The notes under the pieces are model-generated. The model was not told where the DNA came from. It ran no database searches and saw only the letters and a program-made list of their open reading frames with translations. Below, one piece after another: positions 13,931 to 26,690 of a stretch of 64,000 nucleotides of DNA (position 1 is the stretch's first letter; every line of letters starts with the position of its first letter). The position numbers and the translations under genes are program-made. This stretch comes from Yponomeuta sedellus (lineage: Eukaryota > Arthropoda > Insecta > Lepidoptera > Yponomeutidae): contig OW203726.1 in NCBI GenBank assembly GCA_934045075.1, positions 25,101,693 to 25,165,692 on the forward strand, written 5' to 3'.

Positions 13931-16640
13931 TTGCGTCATTAAATTTTAAATACTTCGTTATTTAAAAACGCATAAAAAGAATCTGAGTTACTATGGTTTT
14001 AAAATTAGGCGAAACGTTAGGTAAAGATAAAAGGCTTAGGGGCGCAAGGCGTAGGGGCGTTTTAAAATTTTGATAACAAAATAATAATATACACAATAAT
14101 GATTAAATCACTGGCGTTTCCAAACGAAATTGATGTAATTCTTCTGTTAGATCTTATTTTATACGGTCGAAGGCGTTGGTGTTTAGAGTTCTGTAGCTTA
14201 AGTGTTACATTAACAATGAGCGCATAGAAAAAAAATGGGTCGCGCGGCTTAAGCGGTTCTTTTTTGCGTCGGAATGTTGTCCCTTGTTGCTATGGTAGGG
14301 CGCTGATCACAAACTTTACTCCAATATTTAGATTTTGATACCACGATATTTTGTCAAATACCTTTGTACAAAGAAGTCTATGCGTAAAGTTGAATTACTT
14401 TATTTTGACAGTTTTGTTTGAATCTGTTTTGTTCTCTATTATTTGATTTGATTCGATTTATGCTATGCGAATGCAATTTTGGTTTTTTTCCTGCTTATGT
14501 GTGTTGTTATTATTGGCTTGCGATGTTTTTTCTTTCTTGTGTGTTTATTTATCTGCTAACACATAATTTGAGTCCCTGTAAGTAAATTTTGTGATCGGCG
14601 CCACCTGTGTTTCAAAAGTAGAACTAATGTAACCATCGATCTAAACAAACTAAATATTTATATCCCGCTTGATGTCCATGTAACCCAAAATCAGTTCGTT
14701 GATTGTGCCACGGAGAGAGTCGGTATCGGCCTTTTGTCAACTGTCAAAGTACACGTGTTTCTGTTTACGTTTCGTAACAGTGCTAACGTTTTGTGTTCGG
14801 AAAATAGGGGCGTAGGGGCGTATTATTAATCACTAAACTATTTTAATTCCTATCGTTTTAAACTGAACTTATTATTTTTAATTGTACTTCTGTTTGATTA
14901 CGTTTTGTATTTCGTAAAGTGTGAATGTGTTTCGTTTAGCTTTAGTTGTTACAAAAAAAAGGGTATAGAGTAGAGCGCATTAAAAAAAAAACAGGAGTCG
15001 TGTGCGCTTGCGTCGTTTTTTCTGACGGGTTCATGTCGCGTGACTCTGCAGCAGGTAGAGCTTTGCACTTAAAGTTGTTCCTATTTTTAGAATGCCAAAG
15101 GATAATGTTCCTCTTTACCAATTTTATGACAGGCGTGAATATATGCGTAAAAGAATTTCGGTTAATTCCTTACGTTTACTATTATAATTTCGTGTTGATT
15201 TTCTCTTTACCTCTACAATAACATTTTGTGATATTTTCTTTCTTTTATTCTATAATAAGATAAGATAGGATGAGAATGTTCTTTGTTGTGCACCGGAGCG
15301 CATATTGTGGAACATGTAGGGATGCAGGGTGCAATTGGCGACCTTATTAAATAAGTTAATTAGTTACTAGTTATGGAAGTACTGAGGATTTTGAGTTAAT
15401 TTTATGAAATATTTTTATCATTTTAGTCGTTATTTTTGAGTATGAAAGAAGAAAATAGGTGAAATGAAAGTTGCAATTAAACGTTTCATGCAAATTTCAT
15501 GTTCAGCGCCCTCTATACTCGAGTCTTAGAGGTTACTGTAAAAATAAATTTCGACCAAACCATTTTGTGACCCAATTCGATCTTCATGAACCACTTGAGA
15601 AATTAGTTCATGCTTTATGCTACAGAGGGCCTCAGTGTTAGCACCAGCTGATTCCGTGACAGTTGGCAGGGTGCACGTGTATTTGTTTACGTTTTATTCT
15701 GGGACCCAGTAAAAAAAAAAAAAATTTTAGGGGCGCGGTTTTTCGTTCATTCATGTTACTAGCAGCTGACTTCCTAACGGGTGACTGTTTTTTTTATCGT
15801 AAGTACAAGTGCCCGTAGCAGTTTCAGTCCGTTCATAGTTCAATCAGCTGATCACCTAGGGGCGTGTGTTGTTTTGTTCAGTGAATGTAGATGTTGTCTT
15901 TTGTTTAATTTTAATTGAGTTTAATCTTTATTTAACAACAACATACTTATTGTCATGTTAATATACTTCATTCTTTAACTTTACTTATAATTTCAACACC
16001 TAGTTATTCAATTTATCTGAATTCTTTAATAGATTGCTTTTTGAAAGGAAATAAATACTTATATAGACTGATTATTATTTTTCGGTTTAGGGCAATTTAA
16101 GTAAGATAATTTGTAAATATGCGAGGAATTGAGCACTGCCTTCCAGTAGGGTCGACTCGTATTCGATTATTATTGCGACGGTATCGGTAAAATTATTACG
16201 TTACTCCCTTCTCTACTTTTAAGAGAAAATAAAATTATTGCTCTCTTCGATTCAACCAATTACTATAATTGAAATAAAATGCGACTTAGGGTTCATACGT
16301 AGCGAGTTAAGATTTAGCAATGATTTAGTTCAACCCAGGCAGTGGATGGCTTTGATGATGATTGTTAATATTACGACTCCCTCTGCTTCGATTGCGGAGA
16401 AGTTAGTTTTCTAGTAATATTGAAGATAAGGACGCGGATGACAAGGGATATTGAGAGTTGACATGTGGTTAAAAGGGCCTGTGCCTAGCAGTAGTCGAAG
16501 ATAGGCTAATGATGATAAAGGTGATAGTGAATGTTGAAAGAACTACGTAATTCACGCGTGGTGTTGCCTGGTACATGGTTAGAAAATTAACTGTGGTGGT
16601 CAGTACAGAGGGTGGATGAAGTAATGAGTAGAAAGGGCTA
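13931..16640 (+). other. Non-coding interior of the LTR element, octamer-rich part
   Basis: No protein signal. TAGGGGCG occurs at 14037, 14052, 14805, 14813, 15728 and 15857. Sequences near 14730-14820 and 15650-15740 look like diverged copies of each other (an ACGTGT word, then GTTTACGTTT, then the octamer), suggesting internal duplication. RTE-tail-like words occur near 16336 and 16470. Confidence 0.6.
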
Positions 16641-16644
16641 CTCA

Positions 16645-17007
16645 CCAACAGTGGATGGTTATTATTATTATTAAAATTCTTTATTGCACAAAATATTTGC
16701 ACATAGGTGAGCTTAATGCTACTTAGCATTATCTACCAGCTAACCTATGGTTATGCCTACAAGCAGTGAATTGTGATGCCTACCAGCAGTGGATGAGGTC
16801 AATGGAAGTTATGGTGGCTAATACCTTGAATATTAGCTCTTCTACCAGCAGTGGATAGGCATGGCAATCAGCACAGCAGTGGATCAGTATGTACATTACC
16901 AGCAGTGGATATGCATCACTACCAGCAGTGGATTGGGGAGGTAACAATATATAGTGATCAGTATCTAAAATACCAGCAGTGGATATGGACGCCAACCAGC
17001 AGTGGAT
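16645..17007 (+). repeat. Degenerate CCAGCAGTGGAT array in the LTR-element interior
   Basis: CCAGCAGTGGAT or a one-base variant occurs at 16645, 16783, 16845, 16873, 16899, 16922, 16973 and 16996. Spacings are irregular (23-62 bp in the dense part) and TACC often precedes the word. The word resembles RTE 3' ends seen elsewhere in the window. Confidence 0.8.
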
Positions 17008-17334
17008 ACAGGGGAACTGCCAAACTATAAGTTGGTTTATCAGTTCACTATGATCTACACAGAAGGGGCATAACGGAAAGATCTCCGATCTTTATCGGAA
17101 TACATAAGGTGGAGGAAAACATCGAACTCTCATCGGAACAGTTTGTTATTGGTGAGGGAGAACTCGTGTTTGCTATTGTATTGTATCTGTTAAAACACTT
17201 CCTAGGTCTTGCAGGCAGACCTATGAGCCTAAAAAAATTAATTTTTATTACAAATTATTTTATTATTTTACTTCTACAAACTTCTACTTCGATTATTCTA
17301 CGAAGTATTTTCCGACTAAAATTATAAAATAATT

Positions 17335-17345
17335 TAGGGGCGTTC
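17335..17345 (+). promoter_or_regulatory. Polypurine-tract position with TAGGGGCG
   Basis: TAGGGGCGTTC directly precedes the 3' LTR, where plus-strand priming should start. It is only partly purine. It is the seventh interior copy of the octamer, so it may be the functional member of that set. Confidence 0.45.
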
Positions 17346-20343
17346 TGTAACGGCTGAAATGGTCAACCCTTTCACCCTTACAGTTTTCAGCAACATATTT
17401 CTAAATCGATACAAGTAACGCCACCTGTTATGATCTTAAAGAACTGTTCGACCTCGGGAGGGGATGATTTTAGTCCTAGGAAGTGACGCGCCGCCTATAT
17501 TGGGTGTGGTTAAAAATTCAGAGTGTATAGGATCATGAGTCTTATACCCTCACTCATAAACTCTAGGATCGCAAGTGTCGTGTCAGCCGTGTCACACGTA
17601 TACACACAGATGCAATAAAACCCATAAATGTCAACTAAAAATTCGAAGAAAGTACAAGTGAGACGAACGTACGCTGTTCTTTGACATGGCAACGCCAATC
17701 GTAAGTCGCAGTAATAGGGGCGAGATTAGTGGAGCTCAAACCTCTTATCACAACATTACCATACAGCCCTGCTTACATCTATTCCAAATTTAGGGTCTCA
17801 CAGTTCTCGAAAATAATAAATAACATTTATTATGGGCTCTGTAAGAGTCTCCTTCAAGAAACTCAACGAAATTTGAGCTGTATCGCCACATGTTGACGGA
17901 TCATTCGAGTGGAATAGGTTTTATCCTCTTTCACCCATGCATTTTGTGAATAAAATTATATGGAAATTACCCCGTTTTGCATACTTTCTACAATGACTAT
18001 TATTACTGTGTATCAGATAGATTATGTTAAGACTTAGTTTAATCAACAAACCACAATAATGTTGTAATTAAGACTTCATTATTTCAATAACGAATAGACG
18101 TACAATGATGTAACTGACAATATCCATTGTCAGGATTATTTTTAATGACTACAAATCCAGAGTTTACAGTTTTTCCATACATCGCCTTACAATCCGTAGT
18201 ACTGCAGGGACCGATACGGAACACTCCGGCAAAAGTCAAAAAAATTTAGTCGTGTAAGTGGGTTTTCAAGAGTTTGGCGTTTTTGTGCCAGTTTTGGGTT
18301 CGTCCACTTCAGGCCATAAATTTAGATATTTTTTGTAGGTCATAAAATAGTTGATGAATGTATTCTTGGGGGTGGAGCCTAGCGTTTAACCGAGGAGAGC
18401 TGGGAAATCCGGGAGATGGCATGGGGAGTTCAGTCGCAGCTTTCAGAGAGGGAGGTAGTTCACCTGAACATTCGTCCGCGCGCGCAAACCTCTAAGACCT
18501 AGACCTAGGAGTCTACAAGTGATTTGTGAGGATAAGTCCTAAGTGAAGACTTCGCGAGTGCCTTAAGCTAGTCAGCACAGAATTCGTAAAGTGGAGAAAG
18601 AGTGCGTCGGTCCGTTTTCCGTGAAATAAAGGGTTTTCCGTCGAGGGGCGAATTTCCTCAGCCGAACAAACCGTTTTCCGAATTTCGCGACGCGTGTTTT
18701 ATATAAATTTAATTTGTGTATTCTACTTTATATGTCTATTTATTTTATTATACATGTATAAAATGTTCTCCGCCAGTCTTAATTTCATTCTTCCAGTTCT
18801 ATTTATAGATTTCCCACTAACTAGCGAGAGCAGAAGGCGCGGTGCTTCCCACAGGGGTTCTGCGTTTGTCTTTTGAACTTAGCTAGGAACTAGGAATCAT
18901 CAACAGGAGCGGAGCACAATGTACAAGACAAAATAATTTGTCTTTAGGAGGAGGTTTTACTAACACTATTTCATCTGAATGGAGCTGCGATTTTGGAGAA
19001 ACGACGGAGTTAATATCTTCTGTATTTATTACGACAAGCTGAGCTGCATTATCATGGATTACTTACATCATCACTACAAGGATTTTCTACATCATCATGG
19101 ATCTACGTCACTACAAGGATTTTCTACATCATCATGGATCTACATCACTACAAGGATTTTCTACATCATCATGGATATTACAGGTTTCATCGGGAACGTT
19201 CTATCCGTTCTATCTTCACTTTAGCTAGGGTCGAATTGAGATTGTGTGATTTTAGGATTGTATGTCGTGTGTGTTCTAGTAGAGTTAAAGTAGTATCGTC
19301 ACGGGTGTACAACTCGAGGTACATTTTGTGTCGATGATGTGACTATGGTTTTCACGGGTGTACGACTCAGCTTGATCGGCTAGCCTGAATCCCTGTCTTA
19401 AATGACGTGTGTAGGACGGTAGCCTGTTCCTTAGCCCGGAGGTCAAATGGGTAATACACTTGCAAAAACCGTAGGACATCTTGTTTTGTTTTTATTAAGA
19501 ACCACGACAAAACATGGATGAATGATGTTTTCAGCGGATGTCGGGCGTTAAGTGAAGGTTTGAATGTGATGGGGTGATACGTTGCGTCCCGATGGATTTT
19601 GAAGGAGCGAGTTTCTTGTGGAAGCTCGTCGGGATGGGTGTAGCGTTGGAAGGGAGCCCATCGTCATCACGCTAGGGAAACAAAAGTTCTTCTAGATTTT
19701 CTTCTGAAAGTCTAGAACCCCTCCCATTTCCATTTATTCACAGGAAGGAGATTTGTTGTCTACAAACGCCGTGAATTTTCCCTTTTATTCCATTTGTAAC
19801 GACATATTATTTGTATTTTGTCCTATTTTATATTATTTTATTCTATACGTTATTACCTATTTCGTGATTCGCGGGTGAAACTGACTAGGCGCGTGTGTCA
19901 AAAGTCTTACTAGAAAAACAACGGGCATGCATCGGCATGCATAATAAAGTGTACAGAAGGATAGCAGTGCTCACTCTCTCGCTAGTCGCGGGCATTGAGG
20001 CTGATCGAGTCTCGATGCTGTTTTTCCTGGGACGTTTACGATTACTGACCGAAGCTAAGTTGCATGTTTCTCTTATTTTAAACTGATTATGTGTACGGTT
20101 AATTAATTTGCAGATTTTATTTAAACCTTGTCTTTATTTCATTTTCTCTGGTTTTCAATTCACAACACAACGTATGGGTCTTTTATTATTTTTCTAGACG
20201 ATCACGACTATTTTACTTGGCCAATTTGTTTTAAGATAATTTACAACCCTTCAGGTTATATTTTATATGTTTATATATTTTATTTCGTGACGAGGTGGCG
20301 TCTCGCATTAATTTTATTAAGAGGCCACACCCCGTTTATCACA
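17346..20343 (+). repeat. 3' LTR (2998 bp)
   Basis: This is a direct copy of the 5' LTR at a constant offset of 6433 bp. It is followed by CTAT, matching the base before the 5' LTR. No difference from the 5' LTR was seen in the stretches compared. Confidence 0.93.
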
Positions 20344-20980
20344 CTATACATATCAAAATGAAACGTTTTCGACCACATTAATAATTTACTTCTGTGTATA
20401 AAGGTATTTGAATTTTTAGCAAAGCTTAGAGCAAAAAAGGTTCTACAGTAAAAGTTGTCATCCTTGCTGTCAGTTGTAATATTACTAACCCGCAGCATCA
20501 TTAATCGCTAATTAAACCATATTTTAAGAGAGCCAACATAATGTTTTGTATTTTATCATCAAAAAATAACAATGGAAATTTTGTACTTTGAAATAAATTT
20601 CTGAACTTCCGAGTTTTGGATCCGCTGCTTGAGAGGACCTATTTTGGCCGCTTCCGTTTGCACAACTCTTTTGTGAGTGACTCGCGCTCAAACGATATTG
20701 CGTCGCCGCCGCCGCCGCCGCTGCACTCGCTGCTGATTCTACATTACTGTACCCCTGTTTGCTTTTATTGTTTTTGGGGTTCCGTACCCGGAGGAGGGCA
20801 ACAGCACCCTTTTAATAGTCTATCTCATCTACAAAGCACCTTTTCCCTGGGACCTTTTTTACTCGACTGCAGTGAAACCTAAAAGGAGAGTTATGCCTTT
20901 GGCTAGTATGTAAACATTGGCCTCTGCAATGCTATAAATCTGCTATAAATTATCTCATTACGTAGAATGAGATGATTTAT
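20344..20980. other. Gene-free stretch right of the LTR element
   Basis: AT-rich with a short GCC run near 20700. A phrase like GGGGTTCCGTACCC at about 20776 resembles the ends of a widespread lepidopteran mariner-like repeat, but too little is present to define an element. Confidence 0.35.
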
Positions 20981-20984
20981 ACAG

Positions 20985-21190
20985 CGGCCAGTGGCATCTG
21001 TACCGCATCTGTTGACTAGGCTTTCCTGTGGACTAGGCTGACTAAGCTATTAGGATGGTATAGGTGCTGGGTAAGCCTACACTATCTACAACAATATCCC
21101 AGGCACTGCAGCGTCCGAGTGGTCCCTTCAGCCATCTAGTGTGAGTGAAGATGCCACTTGACGCTCTATAAATCATCTGATAGCGTAGAT
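20985..21190 (+). repeat. tRNA-derived SINE family C, 5'-truncated copy
   Basis: Shares the family body with 46437-46812: a CTTTCCTGTGG...CTAGGC segment, GGATGGTATAGGTGCTGGG, CCCAGGCACTGCAGCGTCCG and AGTGTGAGTGAAGATGCCAC. The tRNA-like head is missing. Confidence 0.8.
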
Positions 21191-21985
21191 GCGTATAATG
21201 TATAATGTCAGATTAGCCAAGGTAAATGCATCTTTTGTAGGACTAAGTGTACGTTTTTACAATAAAATTCCAGAACATATTCTATCCCTGCCTGAAAGCA
21301 AATTTAAAAATTTCATTAAAAAGGCGCTGTGTAAAAAGGCCTATTATAGAATAGATGACTTTATAAATGATGTAAGCCCTTGGCAGTAGACCAATTCCAC
21401 AACGAGTAAATCATAGTTATTAAATAAATACTTTATATGTAGCAACCGAAACAACAAAAGGATTGCAATCCTCAGTGTTAGTTATGTTATATTTTAAGTT
21501 TGTACAGACGACGTGATTGCATATTAGTAAATATATCATACATTCTATAACTGACAAAAACTTAATCTGCAGGTTTGCTAAAAGTCATTCAAATGGTGGC
21601 GTGGTGGCCGGGTCATCTATCTCCCTCCAAAATGGTTGAGACTGATGATGGCTGACCTCTGCGTTATGCTCGTGAACGAGTGCTGTTTGTGTGTCTGGCC
21701 GCAGCACTTGTCATGTTTTCACGGCCATTGTAAAAAAAAAATTATAATGCTTTAGCATTTAAAGTTATTAATGGCAATCATGGAATCTTATGCGTATAGG
21801 TGGTATCTAATGTATTAGATTTAAGAGGACTTGAGAAAAGATGGTCAGAGTGGAGTTTTTTTCCCGCTGCCTTTTTCTCCACCACATCACGGCCCGAAGG
21901 CGGCGTCTTTCACTTTCATGTTACATTGTACTTTGACATTCAGCAAACAGAATGTAAATTCTTTACGTTGAAATAAATTGAATTG
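21190..21985 (+). mobile_element. 3' end of a jockey/CR1-like LINE
   Basis: The frame ending at 21389 encodes GLSVRFYNKIPEHILSLPES, then FKNFIKKALCKKAYYRIDDF and NDVSPWQ. This is the usual C-terminus of a lepidopteran non-LTR reverse-transcriptase polyprotein. It is followed by a 3' UTR ending TTCTTTACGTTGAAATAAAT and a TTGAATTGAATT tail near 21985. Everything upstream is missing, as expected of 5' truncation. A related 3' UTR is found inverted at 50800-50945. Confidence 0.7.
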
Positions 21986-21989
21986 AATT

Positions 21990-24900
21990 ATGTGTTAGGC
22001 GTGAAAATAGTTTTTAATAAGCTATTTTGAATTGTGTCAACTCAATTATATCGCTTTTCTCTATCATTTTTTTTTCTGACACCTGTGGTAGTTTTAAACA
22101 TTTAAAACTGCCACAGTAGCGCTAGGTTACTATAAAAGTTTTTCTTGCTGTGAAAATTTATTTGGAAGCAAACAAAACATTACTTGGTAAAATCTCAAGC
22201 TTTTATTAGAAGCAACTTATATACGTCAATCGAGGCCTATATTTACAAAAATTGCTTTAAAATTACCAGTTTGGTTCACAGGGACGTTATAAGTTTATAA
22301 ACTTATTTATAAGTAAATATATTTACATAATTTGGGACGTTATAAGTAAATATATTTACATAATTTGTAGCATGCGAGAAAGCGAAGGCGCGAGGGTTGA
22401 AACGATTGCAGATGAACTTATGCTGTTGCTGACTAATTGATTGCATTGTACATATAGGCATATATGACTTTTTACATGTATCGTTTGTACATGTATCCCA
22501 AACAAATAGGTTATACTTACTCACAAAATATGATTCACTAAGAGGATATATGTACTATAATAATTGAGAAAGGAATGTTGCGTTGTTTCCAACATTGTAG
22601 AGAATGAAGGAAGAAAGATTAAGAAAATAAATAAAGCCGATACAAGATCGTCCCAGGTAGACATACTTCGACCAAATAGAGGATATGTAAAGCGAACGAT
22701 AAAAAGAACCCGAAACGGTTTTATCAATCCCATAATGAGCCCACTTTACATTATTACTACAATTTTAATTACTTAGTTCGATATTTCTTATTAGAACAGC
22801 TTGTTAGGCATTTAAAAAATAAATAACATTCCAACTAGAATAGCGGACAGGGCGTAATCAAGTGTAAAGACTGTATCTGGCGGTGTAATTGAAAGCGGCG
22901 AGTATCGGCGCTCGCATCTCGATATTTTCAATCTGCGCGGGCCCACAGCGGGGCCGCGGCCGCGGCGGGGCGGGCCCGATCCGTTCCGCGCTCGCCGCAC
23001 ACTTGATGCTGTGCCGAAGCCTTGCTTTGAGAGAGTAGCTTATACCTCGCATAATATATTTGCAAAGTACCTCTAAATGCGCCATTTCGAAAACATTCCG
23101 GTCGGAGTTTCTATCACAACTTTTTTTTTTTGTTGTGTGTTTTTGATCTCAGACGTACGCTAACATCTCATCTCAGACATACACATACGCTGATTGCGCA
23201 TACGTTTTTTTGCATATTAATTGGCCTACAGCCTATTCTCAGACCCACCGAATAAACACAAAAAAATCACAAAAATCGGTGAAGCCATGTCGGAGGAGTT
23301 CGACAACAAACGAGACGAGATTATTATATAATTACATATACATAAATTATCACCCGTATTCCGGAGGGGTAGACAGAGACCAAGATTGGACACCTGCCAC
23401 GAAAACAACTAAAGTTTATCGTCATCAACGTTCATAAGTTCCTCAAAGCACGCACGACTTTCAGTTTTATATTTTCATAAATATCAGAGTTCTGAAATTG
23501 GCTAGCTGTGTCGTAGCTTGTCGCGATGTCATAGTTATGCTAACTGTGCTGGTCACAACACATCTATTGAAGAAAACAGTCTTTTACGCCTTATCTATCG
23601 TCCCAATTGATCTTCCAATAATTCCCATTAAAAAGATTCAAGGCTAGTCGCCCATTAGATAATCATAACATTATAAGACATAAAACACTTCTGTTTATAA
23701 GCTTAGTATAGTCTGTTATCTTTTAGAATATACCTCGGGCTAGAGCCCGAGCTAGAGTAGGTTTTGGTAAAGCACACGAGTATAATACTACTTCCTGCTC
23801 TGTATAAAATTTTTCTTCACTATTTTGAAAAGTTATGTAAAGATTATATTAGTTCCGATATTTCTATTACATTACATCCGATTCCATCCGATAGTAGCCG
23901 AGGTATGTTCCAAAAGCTAACAGACTTACGAGGCGCGTGGGTGTTTTGTACCTTTATATTTTGGGGCCCGACGCTTAACCGTCGTTTGACGTTTGTAAGT
24001 GCGCTGCGTGGCTCGGGTACGAATATGCTTGTTGGCGTGTGCAAGACAATGGCGGACGCTTTAACTACCGGGTATTACCAGTGGCGTTACTCGGTAAAGT
24101 CACCTGATCGCAATTTGTCAGTCATGTTGTTGTTACCTATTATTATTCCACAAATATAGCATAACTGCTTATTCTCCTAGACGTCGCTTAGTACGTTTTT
24201 GTCCATATAGTCCTGATATAGCAGTTTTAATACAAAAAAATCTTTGTGGCGCGCACCTACCCTGATATCTATTTATCTCTTATCAGACATATCTCTAACA
24301 TCACATTCTCACTAGCATGTGAAAGGAGACGGGGATTTCTGGGCCCGATTGTAAATAGTTGAGATATGGTTTAAAAAAAGCGTTGCATTTTTCTATTTTA
24401 AAATATAAAATATGAGCTCAATTTATAATCTGGAAGACGAGAAATAAGTTTATGTCCCTAATGAAATAGGATACCGATTACTTTAATCGATTAGTCTGCA
24501 TGTATTAAATAAAAGAACACCTGCACCAGATGATTGATTCAGTCAAATTAAATAAATAAATACATTATAATATACTTAATGACAACAGTTTAAAAAAATC
24601 CAAATATTAACTTCATGAAAATAAATCTTTAATTTGATTCTCGTTTACGGATCGATTTACTAACCGTGTTTGTCAACTGTATTTTTAATCTGTGTCTGTG
24701 CCAAGAAAAACATCCTTGGTCTGTGATAACAGTGACAGACGTGACAGCTCCCTGACTCAATCTATGATCACTCGTCTTCTCGTATCGTTTAGTGCGTTTT
24801 GAGTGTGTTTCCTGTTGTTTTTGTTATTATAATTCTCCGACCACTGCTTTCTTTCTACAGACTTACGATCTTGCTTAACTTGTATGGACACGGATAAGTT

Positions 24901-25110
24901 TAGTATAAGTTTCATTGTCAGCTTGTTGCATAGCCTCACTTTTACTAAATCTCTTATAACTCTGCTCTGAGATTGCCAAAATCAGCAGAATTTTCCGAGA
25001 TGGTTTGGTAATATATAAGCTCTAAATTGACATCTCTTTCACCTTTTTACACCCAGGCCCAAGAATGTATGAAAGTGTATCCATCTCCTTTAATTTTGTA
25101 ATGGCCATTC
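21990..25110. other. Gene-free region
   Basis: Contains a partial tandem duplication at 22282-22370 (a GGGACGTTATAAGTAAATAT unit) and a GC-rich island at about 22930-23000. The 131-codon plus frame at 23764-24159 resembles no family I recognise. Confidence 0.4.
23325..23400 (-). repeat. Dispersed repeat family D, copy 2
   Basis: On the minus strand it reads TTGGTCTCTGTCTACCCCTC then CGGAATACGGGTGA and an AT-rich tail, matching the family D end at 41795-41865. Confidence 0.55.
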
Positions 25111-25114
25111 AAGC

Positions 25115-25290
25115 TGCATTTTAACCGACTTCAAAAAGGGAGGAAGTTATCAATTCGATGCGTATATTACTTTTGTTTTTGTTTGTAATCTTAACCGATT
25201 TCGATAAAAAAAATCGTATAGGTATAGCGTCCAATTGGTCCCATTTTAATTTCCTGAAGATCTGATCTTTCAGAGATGGAGAACGTGAGA
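25115..25290 (+). repeat. Lepidopteran dispersed repeat starting TTTTAACCGACTTC
   Basis: Has TTTTAACCGACTTCAAAAAG, GGAGGAAGTTATCAATTCGA and a T-rich stretch, a combination I recognise from many lepidopteran intergenic repeats. No coding sequence; the class is uncertain. Confidence 0.5.
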
Positions 25291-25690
25291 AATATTACAA
25301 AAATATTATTGAATCTGATGCAGTGGGATGCAGTAAAAAGTTCACCGGGCCAAATACTTAGTAGAAAATATGTTTCTTTTAAATCATAGTTTAAATTCTT
25401 TTGGTATTTAATCTTCTGCTGTCGCTATATTTGGAAGGCATTTCCTCTTAGCACGTCATGCTTCCTCTCCATTCCTGAACCATCCCAGTATGGCGGGCCG
25501 CATGCGCCGGCGGCGGCTCGGCGCGCGCAAAATCAATTTACCGAACATGAACACACGCAGCGCTGACCCCGCTCTGACCGGTGATGGCCTTATGGGGTCT
25601 GTTGCGGATACAAAAGTAATAACAGTTAAACGGGGTCTGCCATAATCCCCATATCTTCCCGAAAAGGAGTTCTACACTTCTACAACATTT

Positions 25691-25886
25691 AACATTTTTA
25701 CATACAGGCACATACATTGCTTCTGGCCCCACACTAGGATACCCTGTGTCGTGGGAACCAGAAATAACGACATCACAAACATGTAAACATCCAAGACCTG
25801 GGCTTTTTTTTGTCCCCAGCCGGGATTCGAACCCGAAACCTCTTGCATGGTAGGCAGACGCCCTACCGCTACGCCACAGGGGTCGT
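25691..25886 (-). repeat. tRNA-Gly-like SINE family B, complete copy
   Basis: On the minus strand the head has a GTGGCGTAGCGGTAGGGCGT A-box region, CTGCCTACCATGC, and the B box GGTTCGAATCC. A body follows with CAGGTCTTGGATGTTTACAT and GTGGGGCCAGAAGCAATGTA, ending GTGCCTGTATGTAA. Related copies lie at 37780-37985 and 44468-44580. Confidence 0.85.
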
Positions 25887-26690
25887 CAAGTCAATATGAA
25901 CATCTTTTCAATCAAAGTAAAGCAGAAACTGCAAAAAATCAGCGCTTTTTTTTAAATAGCTCTATCCAACAGCTCTTATTGCTGAGAGTATGTGCAACTG
26001 TCATGCTTTCCTACTGACAAGACCTTGTGACTAAAACAAATAAAAAAGGTGGTTTTTACACATTTATAGGTAATATAACCATAGTAAACGTTGCATGACA
26101 ATAAATGTTTATTCTTTCGTTCTTTTTTCTAAATGAAAGTTACACAACTAAACGAAACTAGCTGACCATTTCAAAATCTAGATAATTTTTGAAAAAAAAG
26201 TAAGGAAAACATATATAAATATTCTTTTCAAATTTTGGTCCAGAGTTTCATCGTCTTGCAGTGATTTCGAACCGAACTATGATAATACCCAGTTCAAACA
26301 AAGTACAATAATATACACAGCCAATCACACAGCCGTATCGTCATACCGCAAATGTTGATTGTGTTATAGCCGGTTTTGTCTGCTTAAATGCAATGTTTTA
26401 CACCCTATTTGTTTAAAAAATTACCATAATTGTTAAGGTCACTTCATCCGCTGAATAACAAAAAATATATTCAATAAATTAACGCTTGTAATTATTGACC
26501 CAATGCCTAATAAGGTATCATACCGTAACAGACAAGAAACTAACAATACCATAATCGAATTAATAAGTCATTCATTTACTGTAATTTAACTCTGTAACAC
26601 CCCTCCATAACATTCCCCTGTAAACGCATATCTAATTATCAGTAACCATATCGCAAACTCGACATTCTGAGCATTGTTACTGTGATCATA

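Larger units (their letters stand above)
10913..20343 (+). mobile_element. Complete non-autonomous LTR retrotransposon with 3-kb LTRs
   Basis: Two direct repeats of 2998 bp (10913-13910 and 17346-20343; offset 6433) begin TGTAACGG and end TTATCACA. They flank 3435 bp. CTAT immediately precedes the first LTR (10909-10912) and follows the second (20344-20347), a 4-bp target duplication. A primer-binding-like site lies 2 nt inside the first LTR. No frame in the interior exceeds about 91 codons and none resembles gag, protease, reverse transcriptase or integrase. With LTRs that look identical, this is a recent insertion moved by proteins from another element. The leader recalls BEL/Pao elements, but the superfamily is not certain. 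Confidence 0.93.

Noticed and set aside
16645..17007. CRISPR array
   Set aside because: The words are short, spacers irregular, and the sequence lies within a eukaryotic LTR element.
23764..24159. 131-codon plus-strand open frame
   Set aside because: No family resemblance and AT-rich flanks; length is within chance for 64 kb on six frames.
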